This document shows, in pieces, positions 1 through 8,607 of a DNA stretch of 64,000 bases. The notes beneath the pieces are model-generated. The model made no database searches. It saw only the letters and a list, made by a program, of their open reading frames with translations, and was not told the DNA's origin. This DNA comes from Pedobacter sp014947265 (GTDB lineage: Bacteria > Bacteroidota > Bacteroidia > Sphingobacteriales > Sphingobacteriaceae), in the NCBI RefSeq assembly GCF_014947265.1, contig NZ_JADCNK010000001.1, positions 310,001 to 374,000 of the forward strand, written 5' to 3'. The position numbers and the translations under genes were made by a program. How positions within the stretch are numbered: the stretch's first letter is position 1; each line of letters starts with the position of its first letter.

Positions 1-139
1 AGAAATTTGGCATAAGCCCAGGGAAAGCGCGTTAGGTTAGTCAAAAGTCCATAGTCGTCAGTCCTTAGTCTCAGCTCATATTTTTTATTTCCTAGCTTGG
101 GTTTAGACCTAAAGCTAGAAATGTCCAGATCAAACCTTT

Positions 140-2560
140 CTAAACCTTTTTCCTTTTTTTCTTAAAGTCCAGATAATCTACATAATACAAAACCTTAACC
201 GAAAGGCTGTTATTTTGAGGGGCATTTAAAATTCCGCTCAGGTTTTTATTGTAACGCTGTGTGTAATAAGTGTCGTAAGTTTCTGCCGCATCTTTATAGG
301 AAACAGATAAAGTGCTGCCTGGAGCAAATTGCCAGGTATAAATTAAGTCAATGTTAAATACATTGTAATTTCTGTCCAATCCATTTAGCGGCGCTCCGGT
401 ATAATCGGTTAAATTGCCATCAGGTTTAAGCAAGAAATATTCTTTATTCCTTCTATCGCTCCAATAATGTCTCAAAACCACCATAAATCCCATTAAATTG
501 GTAAAAGTATACTTGGCATCGAATGAATTTTCTACCGTTCTGCGGTCGTATTTGGAGAAAATAGCTTTATCACCCTGTGCTGTTACCCAGTTTACATAAT
601 TATAATTCGGGTTAAAATTAAGATCTAAACCAAAAGCAATTTTATCATTTATCCGCAGGTTTTGGAAAAAGTAAAAATTGTACTCTTTGCCCTTAAAAAG
701 TTCCTGTTCCCTGTAACGGAAATTTCCACCGAAGTTATAAGCTTTTGCACGATTGGGATTAACATATAACACGAAACTATAGCTTTCGGGGGCTTTATAT
801 ACCTGCCCGTTTCTGGATTCATAGAAATCGTTTTTTGCAGCGGTATAGATCCCGTTTATTTCTGCCGACCAAAGATTTTTAAATTGAACATAAGGTCCGC
901 CTTCTACAGAAAAAGTTTGGAAGCTGCCTGGAGTAGCCCTCCTCGAGTATAAAACATTAAAGTAGCTTAATAATTGATTGTACCAACTGCCTGGTTTATA
1001 AACATTGTAATGAAAATCCGCCACCTGGTCTAAAAAATTGTTGTTGGTAAAAAAGCCTAAATCAGAGGGATCGAATTTATCATCGGCGTATTGCTGCGAA
1101 TAGCTCCAGGTAAAATTACCACTCTGTTTACCAAACTTAAGCCCATAGCTATATCCGGTACTGGTTTCTTTACCCCGTAAAGAGCTCATTTTACCTGCGC
1201 CATTAACAAAGTATTTATTGCCCTTATTGTTCAGATTAAACAGTAAGGCAGTTACGTTGGCATCGTAAGCCGAACCCTGCCTTAACACATTGGTATTAAT
1301 AAATGTTGCCGAGCTGTTGTTTTTTAATGACTGATCGAAAACCAGAATATTGTAATTGGTAAGCGGCTGGGTTTCGACCATCTGGAGGTTACCCTTCGTA
1401 TCTTCCACTTCTGTTTCCATGCCATTTGTAACCGCATTGAAAATTCCGATACCAAGGCCTTTCGCCGTCCGTCCAGATATTTTTGTAGCGTTCAGCACCT
1501 TGGCTTCTTTCTGATCCTTCACAATTTTATCGGCACCTACGCCACTATAATCGTAATAGGACGGAATAGAACCAATCCGTTTCGAATAAAAAAGATCCCC
1601 CTTATTAAAAAGCTCTGTCCCTTCGGTAAAAAACTGGCGGTTTTCGTTAAATTTTACTTCGAAAGGGGTAAGGTTCAGGATCCGGTTATCAGATTGCACC
1701 TGACCGAAATCAGGTACCAGCGTCATATCGAGGGTAAAACTGTTGTTGATCCCGTATTTTACATCCATCCCACCATTAAACCGCGAGGTGGTGTTTTTTA
1801 CCCCTGGCAAATTAACCAGATAATGATTTACATAGGCCGAAATATAAGGCGAAAAAGATAACCTTAATGGCGGCTTAATATCTTTTATCCCTGTCCAAAG
1901 GCCTTCCTGGTTAATAAAGCCATTTACTTTAGGGTCAACGAAATTCCAAAAAGTTTGCGTATTGCTCCGCTGTATCCTGCGGCTAAAATTCAATCCCCAT
2001 TGCTGAATATCTTTACTCGAAAAACGAAGGGCTGAATAGGGAATTTTCATTTCACAGGTCCAACCTTTGTCATCCAATTTAACGGCACTTTCCCATACTG
2101 CATTCCAGTTGGCGTCTTCATCACCCACCTGCGAATATTTAGCGTCAAACTGCACACCGGCAGCGGTAACGAAAAACCCGTTTCCGTTCATTTTATCATA
2201 AAAAGGATCAAGAATTATCGAGATAAAATCGGCGTTGCCAATATTATCCCTCGAAACCAACTCGTGTGAAACGCTATCAGGATGATCGTACATCCGGGCG
2301 TAGACGTAAACAGCCACATCATCGTAAAGCACCTTCATTTCGGTACGCCGGTCATAGGCTTCTACTTTTCCCGGATTTGGCCTGATCTGAATAAAATCGG
2401 TAGCAATGGGAACATTATTCCAGCACTCATCATCTAAAATACCATCTATTTTTGGACTTAGTACAGTTCTCTTCGCTTCCAGCTGGCGCTGTTTCGAAAT
2501 ATCCTGAGCCTGAGAAAAAGCACAAATAAATATAAAAAAAAGGAGGATGCAGCGTTTCAT
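140..2560 (-). CDS. DUF5916 outer-membrane protein with CBM9-like domain
   Basis: An 806-residue exported protein. The N-terminus is a signal peptide (MKRCILLFFIFICAFSQAQ). Residues about 30-240 resemble the family 9 carbohydrate-binding-like domain (IDGILDDECW near residue 39 is the usual opening), and the remainder is rich in alternating aromatic beta-strand segments typical of the DUF5916 region, probably a membrane barrel. Conserved landmarks include LRFS, GLNFSRRIQR and the NENRQFFTEG block. Members are widespread in Bacteroidetes, but the substrate is not established. It is transcribed alone, away from ffh, with the inverted-repeat element at 2774-3310 just upstream. Family assignment is firm; a transport or polysaccharide role would be inference. 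Confidence 0.85.
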   Translation of the reverse strand: MKRCILLFFIFICAFSQAQDISKQRQLEAKRTVLSPKIDGILDDECWNNVPIATDFIQIRPNPGKVEAYDRRTEMKVLYDDVAVYVYARMYDHPDSVSHELVSRDNIGNADFISIILDPFYDKMNGNGFFVTAAGVQFDAKYSQVGDEDANWNAVWESAVKLDDKGWTCEMKIPYSALRFSSKDIQQWGLNFSRRIQRSNTQTFWNFVDPKVNGFINQEGLWTGIKDIKPPLRLSFSPYISAYVNHYLVNLPGVKNTTSRFNGGMDVKYGINNSFTLDMTLVPDFGQVQSDNRILNLTPFEVKFNENRQFFTEGTELFNKGDLFYSKRIGSIPSYYDYSGVGADKIVKDQKEAKVLNATKISGRTAKGLGIGIFNAVTNGMETEVEDTKGNLQMVETQPLTNYNILVFDQSLKNNSSATFINTNVLRQGSAYDANVTALLFNLNNKGNKYFVNGAGKMSSLRGKETSTGYSYGLKFGKQSGNFTWSYSQQYADDKFDPSDLGFFTNNNFLDQVADFHYNVYKPGSWYNQLLSYFNVLYSRRATPGSFQTFSVEGGPYVQFKNLWSAEINGIYTAAKNDFYESRNGQVYKAPESYSFVLYVNPNRAKAYNFGGNFRYREQELFKGKEYNFYFFQNLRINDKIAFGLDLNFNPNYNYVNWVTAQGDKAIFSKYDRRTVENSFDAKYTFTNLMGFMVVLRHYWSDRRNKEYFLLKPDGNLTDYTGAPLNGLDRNYNVFNIDLIYTWQFAPGSTLSVSYKDAAETYDTYYTQRYNKNLSGILNAPQNNSLSVKVLYYVDYLDFKKKRKKV

Positions 2561-2764
2561 TCGTTTAGGTTAGTTAGATATAAGACTATGCCTTAACCAG
2601 AATGTTGCACCAAATGAAAAAAACATAAAATTTAGGTCATTCAACGATTTAAGCTTTATTGTTTTTCAGCGCAATATTTTTGTCCGTTATTTCCTTTCCT
2701 CCTGGCAGGAAACCATTGTGCTTAAACCCGACAGAAACGGAAATACTTTTTGCTGCACCGCTCC

Positions 2765-2773
2765 CAAACTTAG
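2765..2773. repeat. Left target-site duplication CAAACTTAG
   Basis: This 9-bp direct repeat abuts the left inverted terminus of the 2774-3310 element and is repeated exactly at 3311-3319. Deleting the element plus one copy would join the flanks cleanly. Confidence 0.7.
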
Positions 2774-3310
2774 CTATCGTGTGGACACATCTCAGCTAAT
2801 TCATATTAGCGCCGTTGTCTAGGTCGATCGTCATGCTGAATTTATTTCAGCATCTTTCCTGCTAAATAACGAGCTTTTATAGCTTAAAGACTTTAGTTTG
2901 GAGATAAATGTTGATTTTTTTTCCGTTCTATACCTTATCGTATCGACACAATTGAGTAAAATATTCTTCTATCGCTCTATGCCGCAGGGCATGGTACTTT
3001 GGAGCGCCAAAGTACCCAAAACGCTTCGTCAATCCAGCAATGAGCCTTTTGCACAGTCTTACACGCATCAAAAAAAACAGCGACACTTCATTTTGTGTTC
3101 AATATTTTTTTTTAAAATTAAATTATCGGTTATGAACACAAAACCACTGCGTTTCAGGTTTGTTACTGCCATTTTTACTGTTGTGCACCTGTTTTTTTGA
3201 TTTCTCCGGCTCTTGGGATTGACAGCATCCTTGGTTAAAATTCGTGCTTTATTAAAGTTAGTTAGCAAAACGCCTAAACTAAACTTAAAAAAGATGTGTC
3301 CACACGATAG
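2774..3310. mobile_element. 537-bp MITE-like non-coding element with TIRs and 9-bp TSD
   Basis: The ends are perfect inverted repeats: CTATCGTGTGGACACATCT at 2774-2792 and its reverse complement at 3292-3310. The 9 bases CAAACTTAG lie directly outside both ends (2765-2773 and 3311-3319), as expected for a target-site duplication. The interior has no credible gene; the 100-codon ORF at 2898-3200 is low-complexity. It does hold two hairpins, GTCATGCTGAA...TTCAGCATC at 2830-2854 and GGTACTTTGG-AGCG-CCAAAGTACC at 2993-3016. The simplest reading is a non-autonomous insertion or an internally deleted insertion sequence. No transposase is present, so movement would need one supplied in trans. The structure is directly visible; the mobility is inferred. 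Confidence 0.75.
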
Positions 3311-3319
3311 CAAACTTAG
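3311..3319. repeat. Right target-site duplication CAAACTTAG
   Basis: Exact copy of 2765-2773 immediately outside the right terminus of the 2774-3310 element. Confidence 0.7.
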
Positions 3320-3446
3320 CTGTAATGCTGAGGCACAAAAAGATTGAAGTGAATGGCGGGAGTACAGTACCTATGAAAACCAAACTGCTCATTTTCAAAA
3401 AAAGATTTTTGACTTTGAGGTGCAGCGATTTACAAGCAAAATTTGA

Positions 3447-3454
3447 TACATTTG
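3447..3454 (+). promoter_or_regulatory. Bacteroidetes -7 box upstream of ffh (TACATTTG)
   Basis: TACATTTG matches the Bacteroidetes sigma-ABfr -7 consensus TAnnTTTG and lies 61 bases before the ffh start, predicting a 5' leader of roughly 55 nt. I see no well-spaced -33 TTTG. Confidence 0.5.
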
Positions 3455-3515
3455 CCTTTTATTAAAAACAAGTAGCTTTTTGCCCTTTGGCATGAAGCTT
3501 TTAGCTTAAAAAAAG

Positions 3516-4853
3516 ATGTTTGATAATTTACAGGACAAGCTAGACAGAGCGTTTAAAGTATTAAAAGGACAAGGCAGCATTACGGAAATCAACGTGGCAG
3601 AAACCATGAAAGAAATCCGCAAAGCATTATTAGATGCCGATGTTAACTATAAAACAGCAAAAACATTTACTGATGATGTGAGGCAAAAAGCCTTGGGGCA
3701 AAACGTACTTACTGCGGTTTCTCCAGGTCAGTTGCTTACTAAAATAATGAACGATGAACTTGCAGCCTTAATGGGTGGCGAAGTTACAGAGTTAGATACT
3801 AAAGCAAACCCTACCATTATCTTAATTGCAGGTTTAAACGGTGCGGGTAAAACTACTTTTGCAGGTAAACTGGCCCTGCACTTAAAAGGCAAGGGCAAAA
3901 AACCTTTATTGGTAGCAGGCGATATGTACCGTCCGGCGGCTGTAGATCAATTGGAGGTTTTAGGAACCTCTGTTGGTGTATCAGTTTACGCAAACCGTGC
4001 ATCAAACGATCCTGTTGGCATCGCTTTAGAAGGTATTGCGCACGGTAAACAAAATGGAAATAACGTAATCATTATCGATACCGCAGGTCGTTTAGCGATC
4101 GACGAATCTTTAATGAACGAAATATCTGAAGTTAAGGCTAAAACGCAACCACACGAGATTTTATTCGTAGTAGATTCGATGACTGGTCAGGATGCGGTAA
4201 ATACAGCCAAAGTATTTAACGACCGTTTAGATTTTACAGGTGTTGTGTTAACCAAACTGGATGGCGATACCCGTGGTGGCGCGGCCCTTTCCATTAAATC
4301 GGTGGTAAACAAGCCTATTAAATTTATCGGTACCGGCGAGAAAATGGAGGCACTGGATGTTTTCTATCCAGATCGTATGGCATCGCGTATTTTGGGTATG
4401 GGTGATGTGGTTTCGCTTGTTGAACGTGCACAAATGCAGTTCGATGAGAAAGAAGCAGCAGAACTGCAGAAGAAAATCCGTAAGAATAAATTTGATTTCA
4501 ACGATTTCTACAACCAGATTCAGCAGATCAAGAAAATGGGTAACATGAAAGATCTGATGGGTATGATTCCCGGTGTGGGCAAAATGATGAAGAATGTAGA
4601 TATCCAGGATGATGCTTTTAAATCAATCGAAGCCATCATCAATTCAATGACACCGTTTGAGAAAGAAAACCCGGATAGCATTCAGCAAAGTCGCCGTTTA
4701 CGTATTGCAAAAGGTTCAGGAAGTAAGGTAGAAGAAGTAACAAAGCTGATTAAACAGTTTGAAGATATGCGTAAAATGATGAAGCAGTTTTCGAACCCTG
4801 CAGCCGCAGCCGCCATGATGAAAGGTATGCCTAAAATGCCATTTGGCAGATAG
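3516..4853 (+). CDS. ffh: Signal recognition particle protein Ffh
   Basis: SRP54-type GTPase of 445 residues, the usual size. Order of domains: N-terminal helical bundle (1-90), G domain with P-loop GLNGAGKT at 106-113, DTAGR and TKLDGD motifs, then a methionine-rich M domain from about 300 (MGMIPGVGKMMKN; Met-rich C-terminus) that binds the 4.5S RNA and signal peptides. It works with FtsY to deliver nascent membrane proteins to the Sec translocon. The ATG start gives the standard N-terminus MFDNLQDKLDRAF. It is monocistronic, with a -7 box at 3447 and an intrinsic terminator at 4988-5017. Codon use and composition match the neighbouring housekeeping genes. Confidence 0.97.
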   Translation: MFDNLQDKLDRAFKVLKGQGSITEINVAETMKEIRKALLDADVNYKTAKTFTDDVRQKALGQNVLTAVSPGQLLTKIMNDELAALMGGEVTELDTKANPTIILIAGLNGAGKTTFAGKLALHLKGKGKKPLLVAGDMYRPAAVDQLEVLGTSVGVSVYANRASNDPVGIALEGIAHGKQNGNNVIIIDTAGRLAIDESLMNEISEVKAKTQPHEILFVVDSMTGQDAVNTAKVFNDRLDFTGVVLTKLDGDTRGGAALSIKSVVNKPIKFIGTGEKMEALDVFYPDRMASRILGMGDVVSLVERAQMQFDEKEAAELQKKIRKNKFDFNDFYNQIQQIKKMGNMKDLMGMIPGVGKMMKNVDIQDDAFKSIEAIINSMTPFEKENPDSIQQSRRLRIAKGSGSKVEEVTKLIKQFEDMRKMMKQFSNPAAAAAMMKGMPKMPFGR

Positions 4854-5196
4854 TTTAGGAGGTTTAGGGCAGAGAGGGTTTAGGCCGTAGCTCTTATTCT
4901 TTGTGAAAATATAAATTCCGATCGCAACCTAAAGCGTCATGCTGATCCGACGCTATCGATTGTTTCAGCCTCTTTAAAAATAATATAAATCCTGATCAGC
5001 AATGATCAGGATTTTTTGTTTTATAGGTTTTGGAAATGAGTATTCAGCTTTCCATAGGGGGTTTCAGCCCTGCTTTCCCTGCTGCCGATAGAAGGAATCG
5101 GCATTCGTCCAATCAGGTTTATTTAACATCGTTTACTAAAAACCAACGGGCTTAAGCTTATAAATACTAAAACTTGATCTTTATTTAAACAATCTG
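4854..5196. other. Intergenic spacer after ffh
   Basis: Apart from the ffh terminator, this stretch contains a degenerate copy of the GTCATGCTGA...TTTCAGC repeat (about 4937-4975) and AT-rich sequence leading into the comM leader duplication. I see no gene. Confidence 0.6.
4988..5017 (+). terminator. Intrinsic terminator of ffh
   Basis: Perfect 11-bp stem AATCCTGATCA / TGATCAGGATT with a GCAA tetraloop, followed by a run of T (5012-5017). Confidence 0.8.
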
Positions 5197-5339
5197 TATA
5201 TTAGAATCAATATTTATCCCGAATAATTTACATCCGAATTTATTTAATTAAAATTAAATGCTTGTAAAAACATACGGGAGTGCTGTTTATGGCGTAAATG
5301 CACTAACCATAACAATCGAAGTGAATATTAGTGCGGGTA
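5197..5339 (+). repeat. Upstream copy of duplicated comM leader and first codons
   Basis: About 143 bp nearly identical to 6518-6664, starting at TATATTAG and ending in GGTA. It contains the comM leader (ATCCCGAATAATTTACATCC) and codons 1-27 of comM plus most of the next. Within the coding part only two third-position differences are seen (AGT/AGC and GCG/GCA). After the repeat the frame runs on as comM-unrelated sequence. This copy is therefore either the displaced original 5' end of comM or a piece brought in with the inserted gene. Confidence 0.85.
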
Positions 5340-5410
5340 AGCAATGTGTAAATAGATTTAAAAGTTCGGTTTATAATAAATATATTGTTAGTCCGCCATC
5401 AATAAATTAT

Positions 5411-6460
5411 ATGCTTAATCCAACTAAAATTATCTACAGTTTATTACTATGTCTGATTACTAACTGTTCAATTGCTCAAAATACGATCACAGAAATAAAT
5501 GCAGTACAAAAAATCAGTCCACCATATCAAGGCTTCTACGCGAAGTATTTAGACAATCAAGGAATCGCCATTCGTTCGGCAGAAATAGTAAGCGATAGCG
5601 CGTTATTAGTTGCATCTAAAAAATTGGATTACTTACTAAAGGACATGCCGATCGTACGAAAAAATTTAATTGCGAATGGCATTGAACTTCACATTATCGG
5701 CAAAAACCAAAAAACCTCAGATTTACCAGAATTTAAAGAAATGAAGGGTGTTCAATACATGGATAACGGCTCAATGACAGATATTGATGAACGAACAAGA
5801 GGAATGGGTGGAATATATGCGTCATGTGGTGAAGAAAATTTATTAAATCTTCAAGGTGATAAATACGCTGGTGGATATGATATCTGTATACATGAATTTT
5901 CGCATAGTATAATGGATTTTGGACTTGACAGCTTGGTGAGAAGTAAAATCGTATCTCAATACATTTCATCTGTTAAAACCCAAGGGCTATGGAAAGGAGC
6001 TTATGCAGCAACAAACGAACAAGAATATTGGGCTGAACTAACAACATGGTATTTTGGAGCCCATGGAGACTATATGAAAGGCAATAAGCCAACAGCTGGT
6101 CCTAAGGGCTTAAAATCATATGACCTTCAAGGGTACAAATTAATTGACTCTATCTATAGTGGAAAAATATTATCTACACTAATAAAGAAGAAATCACAGG
6201 TTTTATTTAGCAAAATTCCATCCGGTCACTCTGAACAGAAATCAAAATTAATAATCATAAACAACTCCAAAAAAACACTTAAACTTTCATGGGTTGATTA
6301 CCATGGAGTAGAGGTTCCTTTGTCAGAAATTTTACCTTCAACAACATTCAGTAAAGACACTTATTATGCACAAGTTTGGTTGATTGATAATGGCAAAACT
6401 AAAACCTATGTTAAAATTTTCGATTCTAGATGTAATATTGAACTTAGTAAAGATTTTTAA
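5411..6460 (+). CDS. Secreted zincin metalloprotease-like protein with putative C-terminal VHL-beta-like domain
   Basis: I take the start at 5411 (MLNPTKIIYSLLLCL), which gives 349 residues and a clean signal peptide ending SIAQ. The longer frame from 5258 would merely fuse comM codons 1-28 to it. Zinc-binding HEFSH lies at residues 161-165, and E209 in WAELTTWYFGA is a candidate third ligand, so a gluzincin-like exported peptidase is likely; the arrangement recalls anthrax lethal-factor-like zincins. Residues about 277-335 (INNS...LSWVDYHG...TYYAQVWLID) resemble the beta domain of von Hippel-Lindau protein, a weaker match. The gene is visibly more AT-rich than comM and is flanked by the two comM leader copies, suggesting horizontal arrival. 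Its target is unknown. Confidence 0.7.
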   Translation: MLNPTKIIYSLLLCLITNCSIAQNTITEINAVQKISPPYQGFYAKYLDNQGIAIRSAEIVSDSALLVASKKLDYLLKDMPIVRKNLIANGIELHIIGKNQKTSDLPEFKEMKGVQYMDNGSMTDIDERTRGMGGIYASCGEENLLNLQGDKYAGGYDICIHEFSHSIMDFGLDSLVRSKIVSQYISSVKTQGLWKGAYAATNEQEYWAELTTWYFGAHGDYMKGNKPTAGPKGLKSYDLQGYKLIDSIYSGKILSTLIKKKSQVLFSKIPSGHSEQKSKLIIINNSKKTLKLSWVDYHGVEVPLSEILPSTTFSKDTYYAQVWLIDNGKTKTYVKIFDSRCNIELSKDF

Positions 6461-6517
6461 AGAGTCGTTGAATTGTCCTAGCTTCAATCAACAGTAAATA
6501 AATTAGATAATTCTTTA

Positions 6518-6664
6518 TATATTAGCCTATATCAATATTCATCCCGAATAATTTACATCCGAATTTATTTTAATTAAAATCAATGCTTGTAAAAACATAC
6601 GGGAGTGCTGTTTATGGCGTAAATGCACTAACCATAACAATCGAAGTGAATATTAGCGCAGGTA
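6518..6664 (+). repeat. Downstream copy of comM leader and first codons
   Basis: Near-identical partner of 5197-5339, continuous with the intact comM gene, so the inserted segment restores a full-length comM with its own leader. The distance between equivalent bases of the two copies is 1325 bp. Confidence 0.85.
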
Positions 6665-8121
6665 CCAAATACTATATGGTAGGCCTGCCCGATAATGCGG
6701 TAAAAGAAAGCTTGCAAAGGGTGGCCAGTGCCATTAATGTTTCAGGTTTTCGCATGCCTAAACAGAAAATAGTGGTAAACCTGGCACCTGCCGACATGAA
6801 AAAAGAAGGCTCCTCATACGATCTGCCAATTGCCATCGGTATTTTAGCGGCTTCAGGCCAAATCCCAGCCGACGAACTAGAAGATTATTTTATTATGGGC
6901 GAACTTTCTTTAGACGGAAGCATACAGCCCATAAAAGGAGCTTTACCAATTGCTATACAAGCACAACAGGAAGGTTTTAAAGGATTCATCTTACCGAAAC
7001 AAAACGTTCGTGAAGCAGCCATTGTAAACGATTTAGTGGCGTACGGCGTAGAAAACCTGGCCCAGGTAATTGCTTTCTTTAATAAAAGCGAAGCGCTGGA
7101 ACAAGTTAAAGTGAATACCAAAGAAGAATTCTTAAAAAATATCAATAATTACGAACACGATTTTGCCGACGTTAAAGGACAGGAAAATATTAAAAGAGCC
7201 CTGGAAATTGCGGCAGCGGGTGGTCATAATGTTATTTTAATAGGGCCGCCAGGGGCAGGTAAAACCATGCTGGCCAAGCGACTGCCCACGATATTACCTC
7301 CATTAAATTTAAACGAAGCCTTAGAAACCACGAAAATCCATTCTGTTGCCGGAAAACTCTCTGCAAGCGATGCATTAATGACAAGCCGTCCGTACCGCTC
7401 ACCACACCATACGATTAGCGATGTAGCACTGGTAGGCGGCGGAATCAATCCGCAACCCGGAGAAATATCGCTGGCACACAATGGTGTTCTGTTTTTAGAT
7501 GAATTGCCCGAATTTAAACGAACTGTTTTAGAGGTAATGCGTCAACCTTTAGAAGACCGAAAAGTAGCTATTGCAAGGGCAAGGTTTTCGGTAGAATATC
7601 CAGCCAGCTTTATGTTAGTGGCCTCAATGAACCCCTGCCCTTGTGGTTTTTACAATCACCCGGAGAAAGATTGCGTTTGTGCACCTGGTGTGGTGCAAAA
7701 ATACCTGAGTAAAATATCCGGACCGCTTTTAGACCGGATAGATCTTCATGTAGAAGTAACACCCGTTAACTTTACAGAATTAGCCTCCACTACCGAAACA
7801 GAAAGAAGCAACTTTATCAGAGAACGCGTAATTAAAGCAAGAGAAATTCAGGATCTACGTTTTGCAGATAGAGAAGACCTGCATTGCAATGCCCAAATGA
7901 GTCCGAAAATGGTTCGCAAAGTATGCCAGATCAGTGATGAAGGAAACAGTCTCCTGAAATCAGCCATGGAAAAATTAGGTCTTTCGGCCCGTGCCTACGA
8001 CCGGATTTTGAAAGTTGCCCGGACCATTGCCGATTTAGATGGAAGTGAAAACGTAGAAATGGAACACTTAGCAGAATCGATTAATTACAGGAGCTTGGAT
8101 AGGGATGGCTGGGCGGGGTAA
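6583..8121 (+). CDS. comM: YifB/ComM family Mg-chelatase-like AAA+ ATPase
   Basis: A full-length 512-residue protein of the YifB/ComM family. The N-terminal Lon-protease-like fold (1-170; GLPDNAVKES motif) is followed by an AAA+ Mg-chelatase domain with Walker A GPPGAGKT at 221-228, the Walker B-type VLFLDELPEF block, the cysteine-rich MNPCPCGF segment and a C-terminal chelatase-like domain (LSARAYDRILKVARTIAD). In naturally transformable bacteria ComM is a hexameric helicase that promotes branch migration during integration of donor DNA. The 5' end is preceded by a second copy of its leader and first codons at 5197-5339, with a foreign-looking gene between. The gene itself shows no damage. 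Confidence 0.93.
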   Translation: MLVKTYGSAVYGVNALTITIEVNISAGTKYYMVGLPDNAVKESLQRVASAINVSGFRMPKQKIVVNLAPADMKKEGSSYDLPIAIGILAASGQIPADELEDYFIMGELSLDGSIQPIKGALPIAIQAQQEGFKGFILPKQNVREAAIVNDLVAYGVENLAQVIAFFNKSEALEQVKVNTKEEFLKNINNYEHDFADVKGQENIKRALEIAAAGGHNVILIGPPGAGKTMLAKRLPTILPPLNLNEALETTKIHSVAGKLSASDALMTSRPYRSPHHTISDVALVGGGINPQPGEISLAHNGVLFLDELPEFKRTVLEVMRQPLEDRKVAIARARFSVEYPASFMLVASMNPCPCGFYNHPEKDCVCAPGVVQKYLSKISGPLLDRIDLHVEVTPVNFTELASTTETERSNFIRERVIKAREIQDLRFADREDLHCNAQMSPKMVRKVCQISDEGNSLLKSAMEKLGLSARAYDRILKVARTIADLDGSENVEMEHLAESINYRSLDRDGWAG

Positions 8122-8124
8122 TAT

Positions 8125-8514
8125 TTAGCCTCTACTTACTGCCGTTAAAGTAAACTGGGTATCAAATACAACACTATAACTAAGATAATCCAAAACAAAT
8201 CCAGAATGGGATTCTAACGAAAATGCCAATGTATATGTAATGTGATTAGACACATAAGAATGTGGTCCTGTATCTTCTACTGTAATCTCGCCAAGTTCAA
8301 AATATCCTTGTTTTTTCTCATATTCATCTTTAAAAATCTGATCAGTAAATGGAACTAAGACATTTAATGCTTTATTAATGATAACTTCTATATTTTCAGA
8401 GATTAGAAAAGTTGTCATCGATAAAAATTCATTCTTATTTCCTTTTAAGTTTTTAATTTCAAAATGTAAAGGAATCTTATCCTTATAATGTATATGTGTT
8501 GTTGTATTTATCAT
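8125..8514 (-). CDS. Hypothetical protein, 129 aa
   Basis: A small cytosolic protein without signal peptide or membrane segment, converging on comM with only 3 bases between the stop codons. It is mostly predicted beta strand (IHYKDKIPLHFEI, ITYTLAFSLESHSGF, YLSYSVVFDTQFTLTAV). I do not recognise the family. A near-match to the -7 box (TATCTTTA on the minus strand) lies just upstream of the start. Composition is AT-rich, like other accessory genes here. It is probably real because it is a long uninterrupted frame in an otherwise gene-free slot. Confidence 0.55.
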   Translation of the reverse strand: MINTTTHIHYKDKIPLHFEIKNLKGNKNEFLSMTTFLISENIEVIINKALNVLVPFTDQIFKDEYEKKQGYFELGEITVEDTGPHSYVSNHITYTLAFSLESHSGFVLDYLSYSVVFDTQFTLTAVSRG

Positions 8515-8607
8515 ATAATCTTAACGGGTTTATTAGTAAAGATAGATAGAAAAGATAAATTGCAGCTTTAGAGATTTGTAATGAATCATTGCACAAGAAA
8601 CAGCCCT

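Noticed and set aside
2898..3200. A 100-codon ORF inside the inverted-repeat element.
   Set aside because: Low-complexity, crosses the GGTACTTTGG hairpin and dispersed repeat words, and has no recognisable motif, so it is not listed as a gene.
4920..5200. A riboswitch or attenuator after ffh.
   Set aside because: Only a normal intrinsic terminator and degenerate repeat sequence are seen.
5258..5410. The reading frame that joins comM codons 1-28 to the metalloprotease.
   Set aside because: The first part is an exact comM fragment; the signal peptide begins only at 5411, so the fused product is unlikely to be the real protein.
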